Below the pieces are notes generated by a model. It saw only the letters and a list, made by a program, of their open reading frames with translations, was not told where the DNA came from and did no database searches. Positions 1 to 12,400 of a DNA stretch of 64,000 bases are shown here, piece by piece. This stretch comes from Pachyseris speciosa (taxonomy: Eukaryota; Cnidaria; Anthozoa; Scleractinia; Pachyseridae), in the NCBI GenBank assembly GCA_016490735.1, contig JAEMWC010001378.1, positions 1 to 64,000 of the forward strand. The letters run 5' to 3'. Each line of letters begins with the position of its first letter. Position 1 is the first letter of the stretch. A program made the position numbers and the translations under genes.

Positions 1-281
1 AAGTAAGGTTCTATACTGGAAGCGTACCAAACTAATAGTTTCCCTGCTAGTATATAGTTATATTTAAAGGATTGGACTAAACAAGATATGTTCAGAGATA
101 ACGTATAATTTTCAGATGACTTTAGATGTACGTTTCCCTGGCATTACAAACTTCACAGAATCAATAGTCTATGAAACGGAATCGGTAAGGGATGGATGTG
201 CAGTTTGACTTCCCTGAATTATAGGTTATGTATTATGGGTGAGATGTGAAAAGAATCGTTTGTTTACCTTAATCCTATTAG
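1..281 (+). other. Intronic sequence upstream of first kinase exon
   Basis: A/T-rich DNA ending in a usable acceptor (CTATTAG). No coding segment or repeat was recognised; the upstream exons of the receptor are outside the window. Confidence 0.6.
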
Positions 282-483
282 GAGTGGCAGGGACATCCAA
301 TTGTTGGATGCCAGCGAAATACCCCCAATCAGAACAGAATTCATTGAGGAACTAGGCCAGGGAGCGTTTGGAAAGAGTCAAGAAAGCGAAACTGACAGAT
401 GGTCTTCAGTACTTTGGCTAATGAGCAAGACTGGGCCCATTCGTATGGAGAGGAGAGGATTGTTGCTGTCAAAGAATTGCATG
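282..483 (+). CDS. Kinase exon: glycine-rich loop to ATP-binding lysine, frame broken twice
   Basis: The acceptor AG is at 280-281 and the donor GTGAGT at 484-489. The exon opens [15 protein letters not shown], a juxtamembrane-type lead-in, then LGQGAFGK in the frame of 301. From 377 the reading continues as [14 protein letters not shown] in the next frame, and from 420 as NEQDW to [11 protein letters not shown] in the third frame. Each step equals one extra base (A at 376, T at about 419). The last codon is split as CAT G, which joins CA of the next exon to give alanine. The homology carries across all three frames, so this is one exon with two insertions rather than three ORFs. Mutation and assembly error are both possible. 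Confidence 0.82.
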
Positions 484-3400
484 GTGAGTGTGTAAAGTAC
501 CGTACTTGAAAATGATATTCATTTGCCCAGATGAAGTTCATCTCAGACAAAGGTTTGTCCCAGAAAAAATGTAAACAGTTCCGTATAATAGCAACTCATC
601 AACAATATGGTAAATAAACAAAGATTTTAATTGGCTCTGTTAGTGTTTTGCATTTGCCAACTGTTCGATCATGCATACGCAATGGATGGTGGCCTTTGAA
701 TCCCAGCTGCTTAAACAAAGTAAAAAATGGCTGTTTTGTTTATCTTTAATTGGATTCACTTAAGCTACACAGTCACTTGAGTATGCTGTTTATTAATAAG
801 TACAAATTTCTTTTGGTTAATTCCGATTTAAGTCCAAGGGTGCTTTTAATACTTTACGAATCATCTTAAGTTTGTAATCTTTGTTAAAATTTATATGTAT
901 ATTTACCCCTCTCTGCTGCAGTATTTAATTCAAAATTTCATTGGATCAGACTTTTTCTCTGTCTGAATTCATTAGCTCCAATTTATTTTTATCATTTTTT
1001 ACCGAGTTTTTTCTAACATTCATGGCTATTCTACAAGGCAGAGCAGTAGGGTATTGTTACCCACACCTGTAGGGTGAAATCAAATTTTGGGAAATCAAGC
1101 GAAAATTTTTAATGAGCTGCCCACCAACATGAAGATGAATACTGAATATAGTTACAGTCACTTACTGCCACTGCACAAAAGGTTTTTTTTTTATTGTAAT
1201 TTCGTATTGTAATCGGCTTTTAACGTAGTGTCTTCTTTTAGTCTTTGTACATAAACTGTATTTTAGAAACTTTACTGTAGAAAGGCTTTTGACTTTAAAT
1301 GACCATTCTGTATTGATTAGTAAACTGAAATCTCTTGCCCTGCCTATAAGTATAACAAGATGCTTGGAGGCGTTCACATGGGATGTGTTCATTCTATGTA
1401 AGCACACTTAAACTTCTGAACGGCTAGCGAGAGTCACAATCCATTTGAATGAGCAGCCAAAAAAGGAAATGCAAACATGGATTGAGTACAGTATTACAAA
1501 CAGTGTAACTTTGTACCTTGGAGGAAAAAAAATATAACACAATGGGTTGGTGTTGCTTAAAATTTGAGAGTTGATTTAATTCACTTGATGAAAACGTTAA
1601 AAAACAGACAAAAAAAGGAGTCTGGCGTTCTGAAAGGGGTGCTTTGAGGGCTTTTTTGGTTACCACTGGACTGGCATGTTTTATATAATTATATATTTTA
1701 CACCGGGCTGGTGCGATGTCTTTGCAATTTTTTACCAACCAAATATTTAACAGTTAGATCATGAGCTCGGGATTTTTATCTTGTGATAGCTGGGATTTTG
1801 ATTTTGATCACCTAGGATTTCGCTATGATTTTGGTTTGCTGACGTAGATTGAGTGAAATTAAAAAAATTCTGTGAAAAAAAAACACACGCAAAAACAGAC
1901 AATAAGTTTTCCTAAATAGGAAGATTTATTCAGCCAGTAGCTATGTCTAAAAAGCAAACGCGTTCAATTAGTAAATGGACGCGAAGGCGAACAAAGCGAA
2001 TCTTACGAGTTACTATGAAGCACACTTCATTTGACCCAAAGTTCGCTAAAATTGCTTTGAATGGAATGAATTGGTGAATTTGATATAAAGCACCTTAAAA
2101 ATTAACATTCTAACCTGTAATTTTGGGAAGCTGAATTCCAACAAGTGCCCAAACGATTCGGAGAAAGTCTAAAATTCTGTCTTTGACATTCATGTGTGGG
2201 CTGGGTGGGCGGGTTGGGGATCAAATTTGGACTGATAGCGGCTGCCACAGGCGACTTTACAGGTGGACGTCCGATCTCACCCCAGAGAAGCATGTAATCT
2301 TCCATGAAACTATGTGATATGTGCGGTATATAAATTCATTACCATTACCATAGTGATTATTCCGGGAAGATCCATTTTCATCTGCCTCACTAAAACCACA
2401 ATCTGTCCTCAAAGAGGGATTTTTTCACTATGAACTAACCAATTTCTCATGTACTGTTCTAGCTGTCGAGTGTTCCTTAGAACGTTTTCTTCTGATTAAT
2501 TTTACTGTTTCAAAAAGCTGTGTTTTCCTTCTGAGACCGGCATACTGCTATCGTGAAAATTCACCTGTACAACAAGCAGCCGCCATTTTTATTTGAAATT
2601 TGATGTTCCATGCGAGTGACTAAAACCTTTCTCTCTACCACTCCTCAAGACTCTCACAGTAGTTTTCCACCTTGACCTGGCACATGATTCCATGATGATG
2701 AAAAGCCTATGAAATTGCACGATTTTCTTGAGAGCCAATGAATTCAAACCATTCTCTTGAGACTTCTAGCGGGATACGGGAAACTTAAAAAAAAAACATT
2801 GCAATTTGTACCCTGGGTGCCAGAGGTTTTATTTTTCTTAGCGAGTTCGGCGGTTAACCCACTAAACGCAAAGCAAACGGAGACGCAAAAAATAAGAACC
2901 TCTGGTCACGGCAGTTGAGAGCCTCACTTCTATGCAATTTCGAAATAAGATATCTTGGCAAACCAGTTTTCTACAGTCTTTGCTTGTTTTCATAATTTGA
3001 CATGTCGTGTCGACGCCGTGACGACTTAAACCGCTTGCTTGTGTCTCGTGTAAATAGCGAAATTCCTGAGCTGCATTTCCACAACCCAGGTAAAATTATA
3101 GCGGCTAAAAAGTTTTGAAATTTGTTAATTTTCGGATCTGGAAGGTTCAATTTTTTCGACGGTGTCTACGCGAGACAGACAAAGATAGCTACGATCGAGT
3201 TTGTACCCTGGGTGCCAGAGGTTATTTTTTTCCCATTTGAAGAGGGAAAATTACACAGTGAAGCAGCGTCAACAAGGCTATGTGATTCGCGGGTTACCCG
3301 CTTCTCACTAAGAAAATAAAACCTCTGGCACTCAGGGTATTGAGGTTGTCATCTGTGTTGTGATTTCCAGTAAACAAAGAGATCACTGCCTCATCCATTT

Positions 3401-6400
3401 CGTGCATGAAATGTCGAAGAGACGAGGGGAAATAAGAAAAGCTCTTTGAGGCACTGAATGTTTTTAGAAAGAAAGCTAAACAGACACTGACGGAACAAAA
3501 GGAACTAAATGGGATGGAAATTCCACGGAAAGATTAAAAGAGGTGTTACAGAACTTCGCTGACTATAATTAGCAGTGGTACTGTCAGAAAAAAGTCCGCG
3601 CTGAAATGTCCACCCCACGTTCAACTCCGAGATCGCTTCCAAACCAACTTTATTGCTCGCTGGACTTCAACCTCACAACAACTTAGTTCTCCCATGGTTC
3701 GATCATCGATCGTGGTGTAGTGCAAATTAAACATCAAGGACACTGTTAACAGGACTGCAAACACTTGTCATGCATGATAAAATGAAAACACATCCTCACG
3801 CTTGATAAAATGAAATAGAGCCTCTTCCTGAACAGGTTTCAATAATATTCTAAAATCTCCAAAAATCCACAATTAAGTGTGAATTGTACTACACCTCGAA
3901 ATGCTCGCTCAAATTCAAAGCCTTCCAATCGCCACTTTTCTTTTGCAAGCCTTCCTCAAACAAAAAAACCGGTTTTGTGGCTCCTGGAGTGCATTATTAC
4001 CATTCAACCAATGAAACTGAATGTTAGATCATTTTCACTATGAAAACCAATCAGCTATCGAGTTCAATATTCTGAATTCATGGAAGTGAGGTTCTCGGCA
4101 GCCGTGACCAGAGGTTACTTTTTTCCCTCGACACTTCCCGTGTCATTGACGCGCCGCAGAATTTTCCTCCTTCAAGTGGAAAAAATAACCTCTGGCACCC
4201 AGGGTATGCAATTTGTGGCTACAATGAAAAAAAATGAAACTTGACGGAAACCTCAACGCGGTCTGCCTTTGGCCATCCTGCTTAATTAATTGGATCATCA
4301 ATTTTCTTAGCAACCGTTACGAGAGAATCAAAGTCGCAGAGGGATGTGTCTGGGAGTGGGGACTAGTCCCCTTCTAGGTCCCTGAGTCAGGGGACTAAAT
4401 TAGGTCCCTGGTTATTCATTATAAAGATTACCATCAATGATTTAGCTGTATTAGTTCAACAAATTTATGGAAGTACATAGGTGACACAATTGTGTCAAAG
4501 GTTGTCCCAAAGGGGGCAACAAGCAATGCACAGTTATTGGTAGACCGTGTAGAACAGTGGTAACAACAGATTTCAACTCACTAGTGATGAATGCAAACAG
4601 CTGCATATTATATGTTAATGGTCAAGCTTTGGAAATCATGGGAAAGGCAAAATTGCTAGGCATCACAATTACAAGCGACCTGATGTGGAACATGCACGTA
4701 TTGGAGGTCAAAACGAAAGCATCCCAACAGCTGCACTTTTTTTACCCAACTCAAATGTGCAAACGTCCTGCAGGCTGACATATTACTGTTCTATACTAGC
4801 TGCATCAGGTCAGTTTGTGATTATGCTGTTCCAACTAGTGTAGCTGTTCCAGTGTATCACTCCTCGCTTACAGTACTAGATATTTAATTGACGATTTAGA
4901 ACGGGTCCAAAAGAGAGTGCTTTCCAATTCATTTGCCCGAGAATGGGTTATGTAAATGCCTTGTCATCAGTCAATATAGAGTTATTAGAAGTCCATCATA
5001 ATAATCTGTGTCAGTCACTTTTCGATGCAATTTTAGAGGATAAGAGTTACCGCCTACAAAAGTTATTACCATTATAGAGCCCGAAATATGCCTTTAGGCC
5101 CACCCAAACTTTTAACATCAATTTTAAGACCAACAGAGCAAGAAACTGTTTTATTACATCACTATGGTGGCCGAGGACTGCCACTAAGTTTTGAGGTCCA
5201 TTTTTGCTTTTTTAAGCAAATAAATGTGAAACAAAATGAAAATCAAATTAAAATCAAATACAAATCTAATGCAATATAAAAGAAAATGCAAATAAAGTCA
5301 AAGTCAAATGCAATTAAATGTAAAACAAAAAGCAAAGTACAAATCAAAATCAAACTTGATTCAGATTAAAATTGAATACATATTTAAAAGAGGATCTAAA
5401 TTCGAAGTTAAAGTAAATTGAAATTGAATACGCTTGGAAAAGATAATGTAAAACAAAATTAGTGGCAGCGCTCGGCCATGCGAAAATTTACTTTCGTTTG
5501 AAAAATTATTTCACATGGCCGAGCGCTGCCACTACCATGATGCTTTGCGCGCTTCAATGCTTCGAGTACCGGAGCAACTACAGAACACAGGGCCAAATTT
5601 TGAGTGTTTGTCAGTGGCTCGCCGGCAGGACAGTCGCTTCAGAGCTTTAAGAACGAGGTAGATATACTAAAGAGTGGCTCGATAGCTCGCCGGCTCTGCA
5701 GAGGCTTGAGTGCTGAAGAACGAGGTAAATATGTTTTGGAGAGTGGCTTGGTGACTCGATGGCTCGGTAATGACTGGCAAGCCACCGAGCTGGGAGAAAA
5801 ACCTTACAAAATTGGTCCTAGCCTGTATCTTGTAGTGAAGCCGAATCGATGGTAGTCCAGTTTCCGTTGCGTGACATCTCAAAAACTAAAGCAATTAGCC
5901 AGCCACTGAGCCGCACTGAAGCGACTAGCGAGCTGGCGAGCTTTTAGTGGTCTTTAGTATATCTGTATATCTACCACGTTCTTAAAGCACTAAAGCGACT
6001 AGCGAATCGAACCGGCGAACCACCGAGCCACTCTTTAGTGGTCTTTAGTGTATAGAACGAGGCGAGGTAGAAATACTAGAGTGGCTCGGTGGCTCGCCGG
6101 CTCGCTAGTCGCTTTAGTTTTTGGGATGTCACACAACGGAAACCGGGCTGCGAAGGAGACTACCATGGATTTGGCTTAACTACAGGATACAGGCCAGGGC
6201 CAATTTTGTAGGGTTTTGTCCCAGCTCGGTGGCTTGCCAGTCATTACCGAGCCATCGAGTCACCAAGCCACTCTCCAAAACATGTTTACCTCGTTCTTCA
6301 GCACTCAAGCCTCTGCAGAGCCGGCGAGCTATCGAGCCACTCTTTAGTATATCTACTTCGTTCTTAAAGCTCTGAAGCGACTGTCCAGCCGGCGAGCCAC

Positions 6401-9400
6401 CGAAAAACACTCAAAATTTGGCCCTGTGTTCTGTAGTTGCTGCGGTACTCGAAGCATTGAAGCGCGCAAAGCATCATGGTAGTGGCAGCGCTCGGCCATG
6501 TGAAATAATTTTTCAAACGAAAGTAAATTTTCGCATGGCCGAGCGCTGCCACTAATTTTGTTTTACATTATCTTTTCCAAGCGTATTCAATTTCAATTTA
6601 CTCTAACTTCGAATTTAGATCCTCTTTTAAAACTGTATTCAATTTTAATCTGAATCAAGTTTGATTTTGATTTGTACTTTGCTTTTTGTTTTACATTTAA
6701 TTGCATTTGACTTTGACTTTATTTGCATTTTCTTTTATATTGCATTAGATTTGTATTTGATTTTAATTTGATTTTCATTTTGTTTCACATTTATTTGCTT
6801 AAAAAAAAGTGAAAATGGACCTAAAAAATTTAGTGGCAGTCCTCGGCCACCATACATCACAGTGCATCTGTTTAAATAAAGCCTGAAATCATTGAAATCC
6901 TACATAGGTTATACTCAGATAGTTATATAATCTCAGTAATATCATTGAAATTTTTTAGCATTATTAATTTTCTCACTATTAGCATACTATTGTTATATCC
7001 ATATATATTACATATTTTAATAGCTATATATACGTAATTCAGCCTATGGCTGCAAAGTATATCAATAAAGTATCTATCTATCTATTTTTAACCTGATGTT
7101 ATTTATACTGGGCCCCTATGGATACCAGCCTTTAAGCTGAATGGGTTCCCTGTTTGAATAAAGTTTTACTTGACCTTACCTTGCCTTCCCTTGCCTTGTC
7201 TTGCCTTCCTTTCCTTTCCTTTCATTCACTTCTCTTCACTTTACTTCACTTCACTTCACTTTATTTTACTTTACTTCAAGCAAATGCCAACGAAGAACAG
7301 AGAAAAGAGTTTCTGGACGAAATAGAGCTAATGAAGAAAGTGGGAGAGCATCCAAATGTCCTAAGCTTTCTTGGCTGTTGGACCACAACTAAGCCACTGC
7401 TTCTGATCATTGAGTACATTCCTCATGGAGACTTGCTTCACTGGCTTAGGCGCAAGAGAAGTCAGGTAACAGTATTTGAAGGCCTCGGAGCATAACCATC
7501 CTATGTCGAATTTTGAGTCGTTTTTCGATTTTGCTTGGATTTGTCTGAATTTCTGCATGTGAACTGCAATTCGATGGAAAAACATTGTATGGTATTTTTT
7601 TGACTGATTCATCCAGAATCCAGAAATGCATTTTTTCTTACGTACACCAAGAAACCAACCTTCCATGGGAGTGGTTTGCAAGTTGCATTACATCTTCTTT
7701 CAATCGAATTGCAGTTTACATGCAACAATTCGGGCAAATCCAGGCAAAATCGAAAAACAACCCAAAATTCGACATAGGATGGTTATGCTCCGAGGCCTTC
7801 AATTGAAGTTAAGCTCATTTGTATGCGTACCGTATTAATATTCATACGTGAATTATGTGAACATTTGTGAAGAGTACAACTAAAACTGGACGTGAAATGA
7901 TTGACGGGTAGAAAGGATTGTTTGATAGTGTGACGTAGACTATAAATTTGGCGGTTAAAACATCGATTAAGCTCATCGGATACGAAACTTACGTGAGTGC
8001 TGGAGCTGCGGATCGCTATGTATTAACTGCATTATCGGTTTGCCTTCCCGCCTGGTGATCGAAGGACGTCATGAAAAGTCCGGAGATCCGCAAGTTCTTA
8101 ACGTTTCTGAAAGAATCCAGTTAGCGTTTTCTCTGTGCTTACCAAATCACGATGAGATATTAGCGTTTTGGAGTACAGAGTAGAAGCCAGGCGGAAAAAG
8201 TCTGAAAACAACTCTCGTCTCAAAAGCGGCGCGCCGTTGCTAGTCTTGTTCCATTTCTGAAAGGTTGCGGTGCTAAAAGCTGCGAAAGCGAGAGTGGTTT
8301 TTGGAGTTTAGGGCGAAAAGTGTATGTTTGAAGAGTTCTTGTTCTTCGCGCTTGGAGCAGACAATGATCCCAGAATTCATTGCGGTCAAACGGGGCGCTG
8401 TCTGAAGTCAAAACCTCTCGCGGGGGGCGGTGGGTTGGGGCAGATTATGACTTGTTTTCAGTAAAAACTCTACCTTATAAAATAACTTTGAAAACTGTCT
8501 AGCTGCTGCACCGAGGTTTCCATCGTTCATTAATTTTGAAGAGCGCATTTTTTGAAACTGTTCGTGACATGAAATCCCAGCTTGCTTTTACTGTTAGCCG
8601 TGAAATAGTTGGTCGAACTTCGGAAAGGCTACCGAGAATTCATTCGGCACGAAGTGAAGTCTGCCTGTTTTCGATGAGTATCTTGAACACAATCCATGGA
8701 AAAGTTGCATTGGCGCGCACGGCAAACATTCAAAGCAATATTAAGCGGTACTCCTCGCGATTCGTCTGTGTGAATCAGACTACGTAAACAACGGATGATA
8801 ACGTGAACGATCGCCGCAGTTATGAACACAACTTAAGCAGTAGTGAAACCAAAAAAAAAAAAAAACAAACAAAAACAGAACAAAACAAAACGGAAAAAAA
8901 AACCGCTTGTACGGGATTCGAACCCACAACCTCTGCGAAACCGGTGAATTGCCGTAACATCCGCGCTTGTTGGTTCGTAACATATCCGTGACTGATGAAC
9001 AAGTGAGAATGAATATTTGGTAAACACACTGCCAAATTTTAACACATAAATCACTTTTGCGTTGATCGCCTCGGTTTTTTGCTTCTATGGAGGCTAAAAA
9101 ACTACAGCAAAAAGTATTCTCATGCGAGATAAACATTTGTGCGCGACTACAGTCATTGTGATGAGACAATCCATCACGCGTGATAAAGGGATTGAATTTC
9201 ATGCAAATTTTTTTACATTTTGGAGCCAAGTGAATTTCACAAAAGAGTTAAGTATTTCTGTCAAATTCTTTCACTGTCGTCATTGACGTTAATTTTTATA
9301 AGATATTCATTCCATTGTTTTCCACTTGACGATGAAAATGAATCCATCAAAAACGTTTCAACTGACGAAACCACGCGCAAGTTTTAATTTACTACGCAAC

Positions 9401-12400
9401 ACAACGTTCTGAGTAAACGAAACATGACGGAAAACAGCGTACTCTTAGGACTCTTAATTTTTGCCCTAGAACATCTGATTAACTCCAATTTTTGGTGTAG
9501 GTCACCAATAGGAGTTGTCTTGGCAAAAAGTTTCTTCAAGTCAAAACAGCCGTCTTTAATATTTTGTGATTTTTCAGCCATCGGCAAGCTTTTTGCACAC
9601 TGATTTAGAATCAACCGAGGTTTTTGTACGCTGGATTTAAGATGTACGCTATATTTAAGACAAACAACCGACTTTAGCACTGTGTCATATCGGCCAAAGC
9701 CTTTCCGAAAGAACTTAGAGTCAACCAAGGCAACTAGGTGCTGTTTTCGACTCGGACGAACCCTTAAGTCAAGCTGATTCGGACTCAAACAACCGCGCTT
9801 TAACACTAGCGTTGACGTTAACATCAACACTAACCCTAACCCTATCCCTAGCCCTAGCCGACGCTCTAGCCCTAATGTTAAGTCCAACCTAAACCCAACA
9901 ATAACCCTGAATCTCTTCGGAGTGAGTGCTGTTTTCAGGTCGGACAAAATCTTTGCGCGCTGACCTGAGATTAACCAAGGCTACTGTGTGCTGTTTTTTT
10001 TTTTTAAGTCAACCACGAATATTGTGCACTGTTTTCGTGCCAAGCGAGCTTGTCGAGTGTTATGATTTAGCAAAAACGACACATTGCGCATTACGTCTAA
10101 CTGAACAGAAACGTTCTGTGTTCTCTTAAATCGGTTACGAGCATTTGGCGCTTAGTCTTTCACTCAAAGAATACCCTTGGGCATTGTTAATTAGCATACT
10201 CCACCATAATAATTGAAGGCCTCGGAGCATAACCATCCTATGTCGAATTTTGAGTCGTTTTTCGATTTTGCTTGGATTTGTCTGAATTTCTGCATGTGAA
10301 CTGCAATTCGATGGAAAAACATTGTATGGTATTTTTTTGACTGATTCATCCAGAATCCAGAAATGCATTTTTTCTTACGTACTCCAAGAAACCAACCTTC
10401 CATGGGAGTGGTTTGCAAGTTGCATTACATCTTCTTTCAATCGAATTGCAGTTTACATGCAACAATTCGACATAGGATGGTTATGCTCCGAGGCCTTCAT
10501 TTGTTCTTACTCAGCAATGATAGTTGCGTTCGACGAAGGAGAACGCTTTCTAATCTCTTGGTGTTCCTGTGGTTTCATGGGTGTTACCAAAAAGATACCA
10601 AAAGGGATCTTAGCAGAAATTCCTTTTGGACAGGACAACCTTTTTGTTGCCATTTTGAAGTCCTGAAATACGTGAAATGCCTGTGCGATAATTTCGCTAT
10701 TTGCGGTTTAAAGATGGAATGCTAGAGACTAATCAGTGGTCAGAAAAGAGGACATGGAGGTGATTGAGGTCTTAAAAGCAGCGAAAACAGGGACCGCGCA
10801 GGGGGAAGGCTTGGGGGGGAGCAGGGCCCCCCCCCCCCCCCCCACCCCACTTTTTGCGGAAAAAATAATAAGTTAAGTAGAAGACATCCAAAAAAATTAC
10901 TTTCACGGGACAATGGTGCTTGGCTAAAGGTGGCGGACCTCGAGCGAAAACATCCAAATTTATGATTGGTCCCTATCGATCCTGTCTGATGGAATAAATT
11001 TTAAAACCACTATTCAAACACTTAGTTGTAGTCTTCTGTTGGTGATCAAAATGGGGTTGACAGACTAACACGACTCCTGCTGTGTACTCATTGTCATCGC
11101 CAGAATGCTATTTATAGTTTTGCTTTAACAAGCATATCTTTAAGCGATTTTCCTTTTTTATTAGAAATCAAGGGAGGTTCCTTGAATATCTCTCTGAGTA
11201 ATGGTTGTTCTTGTATTAGATGCTATTTGACGATTAGTATGTTTTTCAAACATGGTAACAATGGCTCAAATTGTGTCACGAAGGGTGGAAGCGCCTTGTG
11301 CGTTATCTGTTTCTGTGTCAGCTGTTTTTCTGTCGGCATAGTTAACTTCTGAGAGTATCTGTTCCACACTTTTCTTAGGGTAACTTCTAGACATAAGGCG
11401 CGTTTTAAAGTACGTGTTCTGTGTTGTCTGTGAAAGTAAATCTTGAAGAGTTACTCAAGAAAGGCTCAAAGAAAAGACTCAAGAAAGGTTCATTAATCTT
11501 AGAGTACTAAACACTTAAAAAGACAGAACAGACAACCTTTGCCTTACTGATGATTTTTGGTCGTAATGCCAATCGATAAAGGAATTTCTGGTACATTCAG
11601 AGAATCCGATTTTGTGACAGTAAGCAAATAAATGAACCAAAGTTATGATTGTACTCGTTTACAGATTCCGTTTAGTGTGATTACAAGGTTTATTTTGTCA
11701 CTAACCTCTTTCTCTAAATGCTTGAATCGAGTTGAAAAGTGTAGAAAAGGATATCACCTACTTTTTTGAGTTAATAAAATATAACCTAACGACAAGTTTC
11801 GGTAGATATCTGTTTGGTGGAGGGTAATTCACCTTGGGCTTTCGGCATCGATTCAAGAGTACACTCGTAACTAAAACGTGGCCTAAAAGATTCGCAATTG
11901 GGAAATCATAGCCCCTGAGGTTTTCGAAAAGGCCGTAATTCAGGTAATTGCTGCTTTTGGCAGTCAAAAACGTCAGCTAGCATTTTGTGAAAGAAAATAG
12001 TTCCCCAGAGAGTTTGTAGAAAGTTAATTTCAGCTTGTATTTTCTCAAAGGAAGATTTTGTTCCCTTGCATTTTCAGGCAATTAAAATTTCTGCTAGGGA
12101 ATCCGAACAGATGAACTTCTTCTAGCTTACGAAAACACCACCTTAAACAGATTTCAAACACCATAAGGTACTTCAAAATGCCTTTCTGCAGCTTTTGCTT
12201 GATTTGGCTTGTTGAGTACTCCTGTTATGAATTAAACAGAATTATATGCATTTTAATGATTTTTAGAGTTAGTTCCCTTCCCTCACTTGAAAATGCGGGA
12301 ACGCCCCCCCACTTTAAAAACTGCTCCTTGGGCCCTGGAAAAGCCGTTTCACGTTTAGATTCCCTCAATTTCCAAAACACAACCTACAAAATTCCTAACC

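Larger units (their letters stand above)
5163..6852. mobile_element. 1.69-kb foldback element with 8-bp TSD
   Basis: The 8-mer TACATCAC occurs at 5155-5162 and 6853-6860. The interior is a large inverted repeat: the left arm from TGGTGGCCGAGGACTGCC runs to about 5950 and the right arm from about 6100 to 6852. The arms share A/T-rich AAATGCAAAT-type sequence, a hairpin built on GTGGCAGCGCTCGGCC, and GC-rich modules such as GAGTGGCTCG. ORFs of 60-84 codons repeat in both arms because the arms are copies; none is a credible gene. The 8-bp duplication suggests hAT- or P-type transposition. Confidence 0.8.

Noticed and set aside
3122..3319. 65-codon ORF
   Set aside because: It spans the end of the nested MITE and is not supported by any motif.
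7361..7806. ORFs of 61-141 codons in the MITE copies (also at 10135-10725 and 17792-18576)
   Set aside because: They repeat in mirrored pairs because the elements are palindromic; no domain or codon-level constraint is visible.
8906..8985. Functional tRNA gene on the minus strand
   Set aside because: Only the T-arm/B-box is convincing; no A-box or full cloverleaf can be drawn.
9384..9947. 187-codon minus-strand ORF
   Set aside because: It runs through the telomere-like tract and degenerate motif array, has repetitive Leu/Gly/Arg composition there and no recognisable domain.
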